Position numbers and translations under genes: made by a program. DNA of 64,000 bases from an uncultured Eubacteriales bacterium (GTDB lineage: Bacteria > Bacillota > Clostridia > Christensenellales > Aristaeellaceae), in assembly GCA_902777335.1 (NCBI GenBank), contig CACYTF010000005.1:49624-113623 (forward strand), in the 5' to 3' direction. Positions within the stretch are counted from its first letter, which is position 1. Every line of letters starts with the position of its first letter. The notes below the pieces were generated by a model. It saw only the letters and a program-made list of their open reading frames with translations. It had not been told where the DNA came from and made no database searches. Below are positions 52,757-61,527 of this stretch, in pieces.

Positions 52757-54085
52757 CTAAGCCAGCCGGAACCATTCTATCGCTATGGGTCCGGAGAGCT
52801 CCAGCGTCAGGTCGTGTTCGCCGCGGCTGTTGTTGAGCGGTATGCAGACTTCGGTAAAATCATCCAAGGTTTCAGAAAGGGTCAATTCTCCAACAAGTCT
52901 GCCGTCTTCGAGCACGGCGATTTTGCTGCCGGCTTCGCCCTGCAGGTAGAGCGTCATTACCATGTTTTCCCGCATGTCATACACGTGGGGATAGCATGCG
53001 CGGTGGGTGCCGGATTGTTGGGCGATGGCAAAGCCTTTGTGGCTGCCGCCTTCGCGCAGCTCGATCTTGCGCAGGTGGGGCGCGTCGATCTGCATGTACC
53101 AGGAGGCCTGGATCTTCTCCCAGCCGGCCCAGTACTGGCCGACGCCGCATTCGCGGATCTGTTCGTCGAACATCAGCGTGCCGTCGTCGCAGACGTGCAG
53201 ATACATCAGCCAGCTCTGGCGGTAGGACCAGCTCTCCAGCCCGCAGCTGACCGCGTAGTACCACTGGCCCTTCCATTCCACAAAGGAGCCATGGTCGATG
53301 AAGGCCCTGCCGTCGGGGTAGTGGGGAATGTCGGCGCCGATATTGCCCCGGAAGATGTACGGCCCCAGGCGATTGTCGGATACGGCGTAGCGCCCGGCCC
53401 AGTAGAGGTACCATCGGTTTTCGTAGCGGAAGGCCTCGGCCTGGTCGGAGCGCAGCTCGCCCAGCAGCTCCTCAGGGGTGCCGTCCGAGGGGTAGACCGG
53501 CACCTTGCGGGCGGTGCCGGGGACCACGTCGATCATGTTCTCATTCAGCTGCATGGCCCAGTAATGGTCCGTCCAGTCGCTGCCGAACACGATCCAGGCC
53601 CGGGGGTCGTCCGCGTCCGGCAGGATCACGTCCGGGTCGTAGGAGTTGGTCGGGGTGATGCCCTTGGGCAGTATCGGCGTCTTGCCCCGCGCGTCCGCGA
53701 AGGGCCCCTCCGGCCGGTCGCTGACCGCCACGCCGGTGGACTCGCCGCCGTTGGAGTAGTACAGGTAATAGCGCCCGTCCCAGGGGCTCCGGATCACGTC
53801 GCAGGCCCAGCAGTCCACCGAATCGTCCGGCAGATAGGTGTCCTTGCGGGAAAGCGTCTTTCGGCACTGCCAGTGCACCAGGTCTTCGCTGAACATCACG
53901 TACCAGTCCCGCATGATGAAGCGGTCTTTGCCCTCGTCGTGGCCCACGTAGACGTACATGTTCTCCCGGCCCGTGTCCGGGTTGGTGAAGATCTTGATGT
54001 GGGGATCGGGGAAGCGGTTGTCCGCCACGCCCTCGGGCAGCAGCGGGTTGCCGCGCCGGGGGAAAACGGCTACATTCGGGTTCAT
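52757..54085 (-). CDS. Glycoside hydrolase family 43-like protein
   Basis: A 442-residue protein without a signal peptide. Residues ~15-300 are a five-bladed propeller of the GH43 type: DNRFPDPHIKIF (catalytic-base Asp region), VDCWACDVIRSPWDGRYYLYYS, SYDPDVILPDADDPRAWIVFGS, SDQAEAFRYENRWYLYWAG (likely acid Glu) and IDHGSFVEWKGQWYYAVS. The C-terminal ~130 residues form a beta-sandwich resembling a CBM6-type module. GH43 enzymes usually release arabinose or xylose. It is last in an operon after a GH51 arabinofuranosidase, 18 bases apart, which supports an arabinan/arabinoxylan oligosaccharide substrate inside the cell. The start at 54085 has GGAGG upstream. Confidence 0.85.
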   Translation of the reverse strand: MNPNVAVFPRRGNPLLPEGVADNRFPDPHIKIFTNPDTGRENMYVYVGHDEGKDRFIMRDWYVMFSEDLVHWQCRKTLSRKDTYLPDDSVDCWACDVIRSPWDGRYYLYYSNGGESTGVAVSDRPEGPFADARGKTPILPKGITPTNSYDPDVILPDADDPRAWIVFGSDWTDHYWAMQLNENMIDVVPGTARKVPVYPSDGTPEELLGELRSDQAEAFRYENRWYLYWAGRYAVSDNRLGPYIFRGNIGADIPHYPDGRAFIDHGSFVEWKGQWYYAVSCGLESWSYRQSWLMYLHVCDDGTLMFDEQIRECGVGQYWAGWEKIQASWYMQIDAPHLRKIELREGGSHKGFAIAQQSGTHRACYPHVYDMRENMVMTLYLQGEAGSKIAVLEDGRLVGELTLSETLDDFTEVCIPLNNSRGEHDLTLELSGPIAIEWFRLA

Positions 54086-54103
54086 GCGCGCGCCTCCTTC
54101 CAC

Positions 54104-55711
54104 TCATTCCGCGTCCCGCCGAAAGCGGAACACGTTCCAGGACGCCTTTTCCAGCTTCGCGGAAACCTGGCCGCCGTCGGGGCGGGTCCTCGGAACGCTG
54201 CGCGGAACGAGCGCGTCCTGACGCGCCCAGGTGTTTTCGTCGCCGGGCGCATGGGCGTGCATTTCGATGTGCTCCGCAAAGCGCCAGCCCTCGAAGGCGC
54301 GCACGTCGAGCGTGAACTGCTGGGGGGAATTGAGATCGGCGTTGATGACGAACACCGTCAGTTTGCCGTTTTCCTCATTGAGCGCCGCGGCGGCCTGAAC
54401 GGTGTCCACGTCGCTGAAGCCGCGGTACTGGTTCATGTCGTCGATGGCGTAGCCCGGCACGTCGTACTGCTCGCACTCCACCTTGCACAGGAGGGAAACG
54501 CCCCTGGCCCAGTTGATCATCTGGGTGAAGGGATGGTAGGCCGCGCCCTTCCAGGCGTGGTCCCGGTCCGTGCGGCACAGGCAGTGCAGTCCGCCGGTGG
54601 CGCAGCCGATCTTGATGCGGTCCGCGTGGCGCAGCAGCACCAGCATCGTGCTTGCGGTGCCCAGCGCAGACAGCATCTCGTCATTCATGGGCGGGTTCCT
54701 GAGGGTGGACCAGTCGTTGGGGTCGTGGCGCACGTAGGTCCGGTTCGGGTCGAACTTAAAGAACATGTCGTTCTGCCGCCCGCCCAGGCCCAGGTGCGTC
54801 TCGCCCCGGGGGCGGATCATGCTGCCGTATTCGTCCAGCGCCAGCAGCATGGTCCTTGTGGTGCGCAGCTTCGCGCGCAGGTAGTCGCACAGCGCGATCT
54901 CGGTGCGGATATAATCCTCAAAGGCCAGATAGCCCGCCAGCAGCGCTTCGGGCATGTCCGGCGGCGCGCTGTGGTAGTGGTGCAGCGATATGTAGTCCAC
55001 CGAGTCGTAGCACGCCTCCAGCGCCTGCATATCCCAGTCCGGGTAATGGCTGAGAAACGGCGAGGAGGACACGCAGGCGATGGTCTCGATCCGCGGGTCG
55101 ATCCACTTCATGGCCTTGCTGGCCTCGTGGGCCCGCACGCCGTAGCCGTGGGGGTCCCGCTCCCAGGAGCCGATCTGCCAGGGCCCGTCCATCTCGTTGC
55201 CCAGGCACCAGGTCTTCACGTCGTAGGGCCGCTCATGGCCGTGCTTCCTGCGCAGGTCCGACCACCAGGTGCCGCCGGCGAAGTTGGTGTACTCCACGCA
55301 GTCCATGGCGTCCTGAACGCTGCCCGTGCCCAGGTTCACCGTGTAGATGGCCTCCGTGCCCGCCTTCTCGGCCCACTGCAGGTACTCATCGTGGCCCACG
55401 TCGTTGGGGATGTACTGGAACCAGGCCGGGTCCAGGTGCGCCTTGCGGGCCGCGCGGGGGCCGATGGAGTCCTTCCACTGCCAGCCGGACACGAAGTTGC
55501 CGCCGGGCAGGCGCACGCAGGGCAGGCCCGCTTCGGCGAGCGCCCTGTAGAAATCGGCGCGCAGGCCCTGCTCGTCCGCCGAGGGATGCTTCGGGTTGTA
55601 CATGCTGCCGTTCACCATGGAGCCGATGGGCTCCAGGAACGCGCCGAAGAGCCGGGGAGAGATGTCCCCGATCCGATAATCCGGGTGAAGGGTGAGCCTG
55701 GCCTTTTTCAT
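54104..55711 (-). CDS. Alpha-L-arabinofuranosidase, GH51 family
   Basis: A 535-residue cytoplasmic enzyme that trims terminal arabinofuranose. It starts MKKARLTLHPDYRIGDISPRLFGAFLEP, and has CVRLPGGNFVSGWQWKDSIGP, WCLGNEMDGPWQIG (acid/base Glu) and LLALDEYGSM (probable nucleophile Glu; many family members have DEWN here). The C-terminal ~150 residues form the beta-sandwich (LTVFVINADLNSPQQFTLDVRAF). It lacks a signal peptide, so it acts on imported oligosaccharides. It follows the MATE gene and precedes the GH43 gene on one transcript. Confidence 0.9.
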   Translation of the reverse strand: MKKARLTLHPDYRIGDISPRLFGAFLEPIGSMVNGSMYNPKHPSADEQGLRADFYRALAEAGLPCVRLPGGNFVSGWQWKDSIGPRAARKAHLDPAWFQYIPNDVGHDEYLQWAEKAGTEAIYTVNLGTGSVQDAMDCVEYTNFAGGTWWSDLRRKHGHERPYDVKTWCLGNEMDGPWQIGSWERDPHGYGVRAHEASKAMKWIDPRIETIACVSSSPFLSHYPDWDMQALEACYDSVDYISLHHYHSAPPDMPEALLAGYLAFEDYIRTEIALCDYLRAKLRTTRTMLLALDEYGSMIRPRGETHLGLGGRQNDMFFKFDPNRTYVRHDPNDWSTLRNPPMNDEMLSALGTASTMLVLLRHADRIKIGCATGGLHCLCRTDRDHAWKGAAYHPFTQMINWARGVSLLCKVECEQYDVPGYAIDDMNQYRGFSDVDTVQAAAALNEENGKLTVFVINADLNSPQQFTLDVRAFEGWRFAEHIEMHAHAPGDENTWARQDALVPRSVPRTRPDGGQVSAKLEKASWNVFRFRRDAE

Positions 55712-55740
55712 ATATGACATCCTTTCCTAAAAGCGGGCGG

Positions 55741-57093
55741 TCAGGTGGAGGTGCGGCGCTTCCACGCGCCGGAGAGCAGATAGGTGCCGCCGATCAAGAA
55801 CGGCACGAGGCCGGACAGCGCGTTGCCGAGCCAGAAGCCCATGATGCCCATGCCCATCGAGACGCCCAGCAGCAGCGCCAGGCCGATGCGACAGAACATG
55901 CCGTCCAGCAGCGCCACCAGCAGGTTCAGCTTGGAGTTGCCCGAGCCGTTGATCAGCGCGAAGCTGGGCGGGCGCAGCGTGCAGCCCAGGTACTGTATCA
56001 TGGCCACGGGGATGTAGGTGATCGCCATCGCCAACACCTGGGCGTCGTCGGAGAAAAGGCCGAACAGCCACTCGGGCCGAAGGGCGGTGACCAGCGCGAA
56101 CAGGCTTGCCGGTATCGCCAGTATCCACAGCGCGTGCAGCACCACCTTCGGCACGCGCTTGATCTTGCCCGCGCCCAGCGCCTGGGCGATCATCGCGCCG
56201 CCGGCCGAAGAGATGGCCTGGGAGATCACGCTGATCATGCTCTCGATCTTCCGGGCCACGCCGGTCACCGCCACGGCCACCGTGCCGTAGGTGTTGATGT
56301 AGGCGTTGACGAACAGCATCGAGAACGTGATGGCGGCGGACTGTATCACCATCGGTATGCCCAGCGAGATCAGCGGCCGGGTGACCGACGGATACAGGCG
56401 GAAGTGGGCGGGCTTGAAGTCAAAGCCGATGTGCTCCCGGCTCTTGTACAAAAGTCGCAGCGCGAACAGGAAGCTCACGCCCTGGCCGATCACCGTGGCC
56501 AGCGCCGCCCCCAGCGGCCCAAGCCCCAGCGGGCCCACGAACAGCACGTCCAGTACGACGTTGATGACCGACGCGAGGGCGATGAACAGGAACGGGTGCC
56601 TGGAATCGCCCATGCCGCGCAGTATGGCGGAGACCAGGTTGTAGCCGTAGATGAACACGATGCCGAACACACAGGTCACGCTGTACTGCCGCGTGTATTC
56701 CCAGATGTCCTCGGGCGTGTTCAGCCAGTTGATGATCTGCCGGTAGGTCAACAGGAACACGCCCATGATGACCACCGCCAGGCTCATCAGCAGCGTGAAC
56801 AGCGTGCCCACCATCTCGCCGACCTTGTCCCGCCGGTTTTCGCCCACGTAGCGGGAAATCAGGATCTGCCCGGCGTTGGAAAAGCCCATGGCGACAAAGG
56901 TGATCAGCATCAGCACCTCGCCGCCGATGGACACGGCGGACAGGCCGCGCGTGCCCACGAAGCGCCCGACGACGATCATGTCCACCATGTTGTAGACCAT
57001 CTGCAACAGCCCGGACAAGAACAGCGGCAGCGAAAAGCGCAGCAGTGTCTTCGGCACGCTGCCCGTCGTCAGGTCTCGAATGAGCTTCGGCAT
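55741..57093 (-). CDS. MATE family efflux transporter
   Basis: A 450-residue protein with about twelve helices, starting KLIRDLTTGSVPKTLLRFSLPLFLSGLLQMVYNMVDMIVVGRFVG, typical of the MATE group in Firmicutes. QILISRYVGENRRDKVGE and SSAGGAMIAQALGAGKIKRVPK mark equivalent points of the two halves. It lies between an E2-like gene and the GH51 gene with short gaps, so it is probably co-transcribed. Its link to arabinose metabolism is unclear; MATE proteins are not known importers of sugars. Confidence 0.92.
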   Translation of the reverse strand: MPKLIRDLTTGSVPKTLLRFSLPLFLSGLLQMVYNMVDMIVVGRFVGTRGLSAVSIGGEVLMLITFVAMGFSNAGQILISRYVGENRRDKVGEMVGTLFTLLMSLAVVIMGVFLLTYRQIINWLNTPEDIWEYTRQYSVTCVFGIVFIYGYNLVSAILRGMGDSRHPFLFIALASVINVVLDVLFVGPLGLGPLGAALATVIGQGVSFLFALRLLYKSREHIGFDFKPAHFRLYPSVTRPLISLGIPMVIQSAAITFSMLFVNAYINTYGTVAVAVTGVARKIESMISVISQAISSAGGAMIAQALGAGKIKRVPKVVLHALWILAIPASLFALVTALRPEWLFGLFSDDAQVLAMAITYIPVAMIQYLGCTLRPPSFALINGSGNSKLNLLVALLDGMFCRIGLALLLGVSMGMGIMGFWLGNALSGLVPFLIGGTYLLSGAWKRRTST

Positions 57094-57133
57094 GTTTCAG
57101 CCCTCTGTTTCTGTAATCTGGTGATAAAGTGCG

Positions 57134-58012
57134 CTATTTGGGCTGGTGGTATTCGCAGCCCTCGTCGAAGCGGACCTCCTCCGGGGGCGTCTCCAGCACC
57201 TCCGGGTGCTCCAGGAAGCGCTTCATGTCGTTGAAGAACCGGGCGTAGTGCGCGCCGGAGCAGACGCGCTCGTCGGCGGTGATGCCGATGGGCAGGTAGC
57301 GCTTCATCCTGGCCGCGCCGTTCTCCACCACGGCGACCCGCTCCTCGGTGCCCATGCCGAAGAACAGGCCCACGTTGCCCCAGTTGTACAGGTGGTGGTT
57401 CACGTCGTGCAGGCGGATGGACGCGGTGTTCGTGATGTACATGCCCACGTAGAAGGGCAGCTCCTCCATCAGCACCGACGGCGCCAGGCCGTAGCGGTCC
57501 AGCAGCCGCACGAGGGCCACGATGACGGTGGCGAGCCCGGGCACGGAGAACACAAACGCCAGCAGCTTGTCGATGAAGCCCGCCGCCTGGTCGCCCCGGT
57601 TGGCGTCGACGGCGGCGACGATGCGGTCGCGCACGTCGTACACCGTGTCGCGCAGGTCGAACTTGATCTTCACCACGGCCTCGCCCTTGTCGATGTCGTG
57701 CGGGTCCTTCAAGATCGTGAACGCGGCGGAGCAGTTGTTGCGGGCGAACACCTGCTTGTTCATGATGTAGCGGTTCACCGCCGGGTTGCGGCTGATGGCG
57801 CGCACGTACGCCGCGATGATGATCTGCATGTAGGAGATTTGCTCGTTCTTCTCCAGCTTCTGACGGCGGGTGTAGTCGAACAGGACCTCCAGGTCGGCGC
57901 GATGCTTCAGGAAGACCTGAGCGTCGCAGCGCATGGGCATGATGTAGGGCGTGATGCGCATGATCGGGTCCATTCCCTTGACCCGCCTTCCGTCCGGCCT
58001 GCGTCCAAACAT
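57134..58012 (-). CDS. 2-oxoacid dehydrogenase E2/CAT-fold protein lacking the catalytic motif
   Basis: A 292-residue stand-alone protein with the chloramphenicol-acetyltransferase-like fold of E2 acyltransferases. Recognisable are AQVFLKHRADLEVLFDYTRRQK, SYMQIIIAAYVRAISRNPAVNRYIMNKQVF and the C-terminal ITADERVCSGAHYARFFNDMKRFLEHPEVL. In active E2 enzymes the last segment reads H-x-x-x-D-G; here the His is Glu and the Asp is Ser, so ordinary acyl transfer looks impossible. There is no lipoyl domain and no E1 or E3 gene nearby. GGAGGAG precedes the ATG at 58012 and a promoter lies upstream. It may be a structural or regulatory relative. Confidence 0.78.
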   Translation of the reverse strand: MFGRRPDGRRVKGMDPIMRITPYIMPMRCDAQVFLKHRADLEVLFDYTRRQKLEKNEQISYMQIIIAAYVRAISRNPAVNRYIMNKQVFARNNCSAAFTILKDPHDIDKGEAVVKIKFDLRDTVYDVRDRIVAAVDANRGDQAAGFIDKLLAFVFSVPGLATVIVALVRLLDRYGLAPSVLMEELPFYVGMYITNTASIRLHDVNHHLYNWGNVGLFFGMGTEERVAVVENGAARMKRYLPIGITADERVCSGAHYARFFNDMKRFLEHPEVLETPPEEVRFDEGCEYHQPK

Positions 58013-58044
58013 GGTATCTCCTCCAGCACTGGTTTTACCGTCTC

Positions 58045-58073
58045 ATTATAATATAAACGCCTTCGGATGTAAA
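58045..58073 (-). promoter_or_regulatory. Promoter of the E2-like/MATE/GH51/GH43 operon
   Basis: Minus strand TTTACA (58073-58068), 17-base spacer, TATAAT (58050-58045). Confidence 0.7.
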
Positions 58074-58116
58074 GCGGCGAATGTATTTTTGCCGCTGGAG
58101 AAATGCCGGCACGCGG

Positions 58117-58145
58117 TTGAATGAACGGCGTTTTTATGCTAAAAT
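58117..58145 (+). promoter_or_regulatory. Promoter of the SH3-domain gene
   Basis: TTGAAT (58117-58122), 17-base spacer, TAAAAT (58140-58145) with an upstream TGC. The divergent promoter lies 44 bases to the left. Confidence 0.65.
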
Positions 58146-58181
58146 GGAGGCATAAAAACCGTGGGATAAGGGGGTATCGGT

Positions 58182-59246
58182 ATGAATCGGAGGATCGCCT
58201 GCCTGATCGTCGCGATGCTGCTGGCCGTGCTTGTCACCGGCGCGGCGATGGCGGAGCCGCTCAAAAAGGTGATGATGGTCGACTTCTGCGAGGAATGGGT
58301 TTCCCTGCGCGACAGCCCCAGCACCGCTGGCAAGCGACTGGCACAGGTGCCGCTGTACGCCCTGGTCACCGACGCCGAGACGAACCCGGCCTGGGGCGAT
58401 TTCACCCACTGCCGCTACGACGGGCAGTACGGCTACATACTGTCGAAGTACCTGGTGGAGTATGTGGACGTGGACCCGGTCATTGAGACGTGGTCCGACG
58501 CCGGCCTGGGCTTCTCGTTTCTGTACGACCCCGAGGTCATGGCCGTGGACGCGGCCCTGTCGGAGGGGGGAGGGCGCGTGACGGTCAGCCCCAAGGACGC
58601 GGACGTGCAGGCATCGCTTGAAATACAGACCCCCGAGAGCGTGGGCGTGCTGTCCTGGAAGTTCCTGGAGCTGAACGCCCCCGAGGGCACCGCGTACAGC
58701 GAGGACACCACCGAGTCCGGAGACGCGATGCACTTCTTCAAAAAGCGGAGCGATAACGGCGGGAACATGATGGAGGGCTACTATGCGGTGGACGGCCCGG
58801 AGAACTTCGTGGTGGCCGTCGGCAGGTGGCCCGAGGCGCTCTCGGAGGACTGGGGCCGGCGCTTTACCGGGCTGCTGCGCACGATCCGGTTCATCCGCCC
58901 GGAGCTGGTGCGCGCGGACTGGGCGGAGGCCACGCCGAACGCCGTGGTCATCGACGCCGACGGCGAGTACGTCACGATGATGGTGGACGATGAGACGGTG
59001 ACCGGCGTTCAGCTGCTTTCGCTGTCCCTGACAGACGTGGCCCAGGACGGCGGCGTTTCCTTCGACGGCGAGGTGATCTACGAGCGGGACAGCATCGGCC
59101 CGGACGCGCCGCTGGTGGTAAAGATCGCCTTCCCCGGCGACATTCCCAGCTACGGCCTGCGCTTTACCGACGCCGGCGGCATCCTCCGGCAGTACGCCAT
59201 CGGCATGAGCGGCTACGACGGGTCGCTGTTCATGGAGGAATTCTGA
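58182..59246 (+). CDS. Secreted SH3-domain protein
   Basis: A 354-residue exported protein: signal peptide 1-~25 (cleavage near AMA-EP) and a bacterial SH3 domain at ~30-90 (WVSLRDSPSTAGKRLAQVPLYALV...GQYGYILSKYLVEYV), which usually binds peptidoglycan. The ~260-residue C-terminal region is beta-rich and acidic and includes a PsbP/lipoprotein-like stretch (LGFSFLYDPEVMAVDAALSEG ... FTGLLRTIRFIRPE). The last ~90 residues have no recognised domain. It is monocistronic and may be a cell-wall-bound sensor or scaffold. Confidence 0.75.
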   Translation: MNRRIACLIVAMLLAVLVTGAAMAEPLKKVMMVDFCEEWVSLRDSPSTAGKRLAQVPLYALVTDAETNPAWGDFTHCRYDGQYGYILSKYLVEYVDVDPVIETWSDAGLGFSFLYDPEVMAVDAALSEGGGRVTVSPKDADVQASLEIQTPESVGVLSWKFLELNAPEGTAYSEDTTESGDAMHFFKKRSDNGGNMMEGYYAVDGPENFVVAVGRWPEALSEDWGRRFTGLLRTIRFIRPELVRADWAEATPNAVVIDADGEYVTMMVDDETVTGVQLLSLSLTDVAQDGGVSFDGEVIYERDSIGPDAPLVVKIAFPGDIPSYGLRFTDAGGILRQYAIGMSGYDGSLFMEEF

Positions 59247-59262
59247 TATATTTGAAACATGC

Positions 59263-59293
59263 GGCGGGCCGCGTCTTTTAGACGCGGCCCGCC
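59263..59293. terminator. Convergent hairpin after the SH3-domain gene
   Basis: GGCGGGCCGCGTC pairs perfectly with GACGCGGCCCGCC over a five-base loop. It has no flanking T-run; it lies between convergent genes. Confidence 0.6.
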
Positions 59294-59306
59294 ATGGGCA
59301 GGGCGC

Positions 59307-59630
59307 TTACTGCTCGCCTTCCTGAGCGGCCTCCTCCGGCGCGTCCCCGTCCTCCGCTTCCTCCGGCTCGCTGACCTCCAGGTCGAAGCCGACCGTGTGC
59401 ATCGATATGTCGTGGATGTCCTCCACCAGCGAGGCCAGCCCCGCCAACAGCCCGGAGACGACGATGCCCAGCACGATGCCGAAGGCCGTCCACCAGGCGC
59501 TGGTCAGCTCCAGGCCAAAGCGTATGAACAGGTAGGGGAAGGGGATGACCAGCACGCTGATGACGAACAGCATGATGGACAGGGGGTAGCGCTTGCGCGC
59601 CGCTTCGGCGAGTATGGCCTTGAATCTCAT
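59307..59630 (-). CDS. Small membrane protein with an acidic tail
   Basis: A 107-residue protein with two membrane helices (~17-38 and ~45-68) and a Glu/Asp/Ala-rich C-terminus of about 30 residues. GGAGG lies nine bases before the ATG at 59630. It ends a minus-strand run: small membrane protein, trmB, NlpC/P60, then this gene. No family is recognised. Confidence 0.7.
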   Translation of the reverse strand: MRFKAILAEAARKRYPLSIMLFVISVLVIPFPYLFIRFGLELTSAWWTAFGIVLGIVVSGLLAGLASLVEDIHDISMHTVGFDLEVSEPEEAEDGDAPEEAAQEGEQ

Positions 59631-59680
59631 GGTACGACCTCCTTGATGATGGATGTGTCTGTATGCGGTGAACCCGGGCG

Positions 59681-60439
59681 TCAGTCGCGCCCGGTGACGC
59701 TGTGCCACAGGCTCCGGGCCTTGTCCCGAAGCCAATCTGCCTTGCCGGGAATGTCGAGCCCGTCGATAAAGTCCCGCACGGGCTTGAGCCGCCCCGGTAT
59801 GTCCAGAGCGTCAAACCAGTCGCGCACCGGCTGCAGGCGCTCGCCGAGCTTCAGGGCATCGAACCAGTCCCGCACCGGCTTCAGCTTCTCCGGGATGCCG
59901 GTTTGATCGAGCCACTCCGAGATCTGCTGCCCCGTGGGCAGGTAGTAGTAGACCTGCGGGTACCGGCGCGCGCCGGTGAAGCGCTCCAGGTAGTAGTCCT
60001 CCAGCGGGCTGATCTTCACCTCGCCCGTGGAGGAGGCGTGCACGAATTGGTTGCCGCCGATGTAAAAGCCCATGTGGTCGCTGGGGTCCCGGTCTTGTAC
60101 CGTGTCGAAGCACACCACGTCGCCCACCAGCAGTTCGCGGGGGGAGGTGATCAGCGGGTACCGCTCGTCGGTGCCGATGAGCTCGGCCGCGTGGACCGGA
60201 AACTCAAATCCCTCCGGCGTCAGGCAGTACATCACCAGGCCGCTGCAATCGAACTGATCCGGCCCGGTCGCGCCCAGCACATAGGGCTTGCCCAGGTGCT
60301 CCATGGCCCGCAGCACAACCACCTCGCCCTGGGTGTAGCCGGAACAGGTCAAAACGATCAGCATCAGGCACAGCCAGAGCGCCACCGTCTGAATCAGGAA
60401 GAACCGGGCCCGCCGGCGCGGGCGGAAGCGATGTCGCAT
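59681..60439 (-). CDS. NlpC/P60 peptidase with 16-residue C-terminal repeats
   Basis: A cell-wall gamma-D-Glu/diamino-acid endopeptidase. The 252-residue product has an N-terminal signal-anchor (~13-33) and the NlpC/P60 domain (~38-165) with GPDQFDCSGLVMYC (catalytic Cys), DHMGFYIGGNQFVHAS (catalytic His) and a preceding LLVGDVVCFD. The C-terminal ~65 residues consist of about three 16-residue repeats, P-V-R-D-W/F-F/I-D-A/G-L-x-I-P-G-x-L/A-x, amphipathic and unique to this protein. The start overlaps the trmB stop by one base. The repeat tail may tether the enzyme to a partner. Confidence 0.88.
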   Translation of the reverse strand: MRHRFRPRRRARFFLIQTVALWLCLMLIVLTCSGYTQGEVVVLRAMEHLGKPYVLGATGPDQFDCSGLVMYCLTPEGFEFPVHAAELIGTDERYPLITSPRELLVGDVVCFDTVQDRDPSDHMGFYIGGNQFVHASSTGEVKISPLEDYYLERFTGARRYPQVYYYLPTGQQISEWLDQTGIPEKLKPVRDWFDALKLGERLQPVRDWFDALDIPGRLKPVRDFIDGLDIPGKADWLRDKARSLWHSVTGRD

Positions 60440-61140
60440 CAGGGCAGGTACTCCTTTTCGGCTTCTGTATTTCTCTCGGGCGCGTCGGGCAGCATGCGGG
60501 CGATCAGGAAGCGGATGGCTTTGCCCTGGCCCGTGAACAGCAGCTCGTGCTCCGATTCGTAGTTCGGCGTGAACCCGGAGGCGTGCAGGTCGTCCGTCTG
60601 GTAGACGATCTCAAAGCCGCACTCGCCCAGATAGCGCCTGCTGGCCGTGAACAGCGCGGCGTCGTCGGTCTTGAACCAGATCTCGCCGCCGGGGGTCATA
60701 AAATCCCGGTACTGCATCAGCTGGCGGGGGTGGGTGAGCCTTCGCTTGTGGTGCTTGGCCCGCTCGTCCCAGGGGTTGGGGAAGCGGATGTAGATGCGCT
60801 CGATGCGATCCTCGGGCCCGAAGGTGTCGTAGATGCGCATGGCGTCCACGGCGGAATAGACGATGTTGCCCGGCGGCGTGTCGCCATAGGCCGCGTCGGT
60901 GTTGCGCACGGCCACCGCCAGCACGTGGCGCACCTCGTCGATGGCGATGTAGTTGACGCCCGGGTTTTCATGAGCCATGCGGGACGTGGCCACGCCCTTG
61001 CCGCAGCCGATCTCCAGGTGCATGGGCTGAGGGGCCTGAAAGCATTCGCCCCAGCGGTTCCGGTGCTCGGAGGGCCGCTCCACGAAGTAGGCGCAGTTCG
61101 CCAGCACCGGCTCCGTCCAGGGCTTTCTTCTCATGCGCAT
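60439..61140 (-). CDS. trmB: tRNA (guanine-46-N7)-methyltransferase
   Basis: Adds m7G46 to tRNA. The 233-residue protein has HLEIGCGKGVATSRMA (SAM site, ~42), YIAIDEVRHVLAVAVRN, YIRFPNPWDERAKHHKRRLTHP (~115, the PNPWxKxxHxKRR catalytic block with Asp in place of a Lys) and WFKTDDAALF. Two in-frame ATGs (61140, 61134) are equally possible. It lies between a small membrane protein gene and nlpC/P60 with minimal spacing. Confidence 0.95.
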   Translation of the reverse strand: MRMRRKPWTEPVLANCAYFVERPSEHRNRWGECFQAPQPMHLEIGCGKGVATSRMAHENPGVNYIAIDEVRHVLAVAVRNTDAAYGDTPPGNIVYSAVDAMRIYDTFGPEDRIERIYIRFPNPWDERAKHHKRRLTHPRQLMQYRDFMTPGGEIWFKTDDAALFTASRRYLGECGFEIVYQTDDLHASGFTPNYESEHELLFTGQGKAIRFLIARMLPDAPERNTEAEKEYLP

Positions 61141-61147
61141 GCGGCCG

Positions 61148-61384
61148 CTACGCCTCCGGATCTGCCCTGTCCGCCGCGGCCTTCTCCCGGGCCTCGCGGT
61201 TCTTCTCGGCGGTGCGCAGCCAGTACAGCATGCCGATGCCGCCCAGCGTGGAGACCACCCAGAGGATCAGCCCCAGCTGTACGTTTGAGGTCAGCATGGC
61301 GATGAGGCCCGCGATATAGGCCGCGATCAACAGCAGCGCCACGACGGCGCGCAGCGTGCGCAGGACGTTCTTTTGTGCATTCAT
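61148..61384 (-). CDS. Small two-helix membrane protein
   Basis: A 78-residue protein with helices at ~10-30 and ~36-56 and a charged, Ala/Lys/Arg/Asp-rich C-terminus. It is first in the trmB run, seven bases before trmB. A TATAAT-like box lies 30 bases upstream on the minus strand, without a clear -35. Function unknown. Confidence 0.65.
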   Translation of the reverse strand: MNAQKNVLRTLRAVVALLLIAAYIAGLIAMLTSNVQLGLILWVVSTLGGIGMLYWLRTAEKNREAREKAAADRADPEA

Positions 61385-61527
61385 GGCAGCATACCCCTTT
61401 GAAAACCCATATCATTATACTATTCGATATGTCCGGCGGTTTACCTGCAAACGCCGTGAAAAGAATTTGGAAGACTTGCGCATTTTACGCGAAAGCGCTA
61501 TATTTGAAAGCAAGGGGAGGCGATTGT

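Noticed and set aside
52721..55717. 998-residue frame on the plus strand
   Set aside because: It is antisense to the GH43 and GH51 genes, has no recognisable domain and no sensible start site.
58121..58486. 121-residue frame overlapping the SH3 gene start
   Set aside because: It is in another frame from the signal-peptide-bearing SH3 protein, begins inside the promoter and turns Arg-rich.
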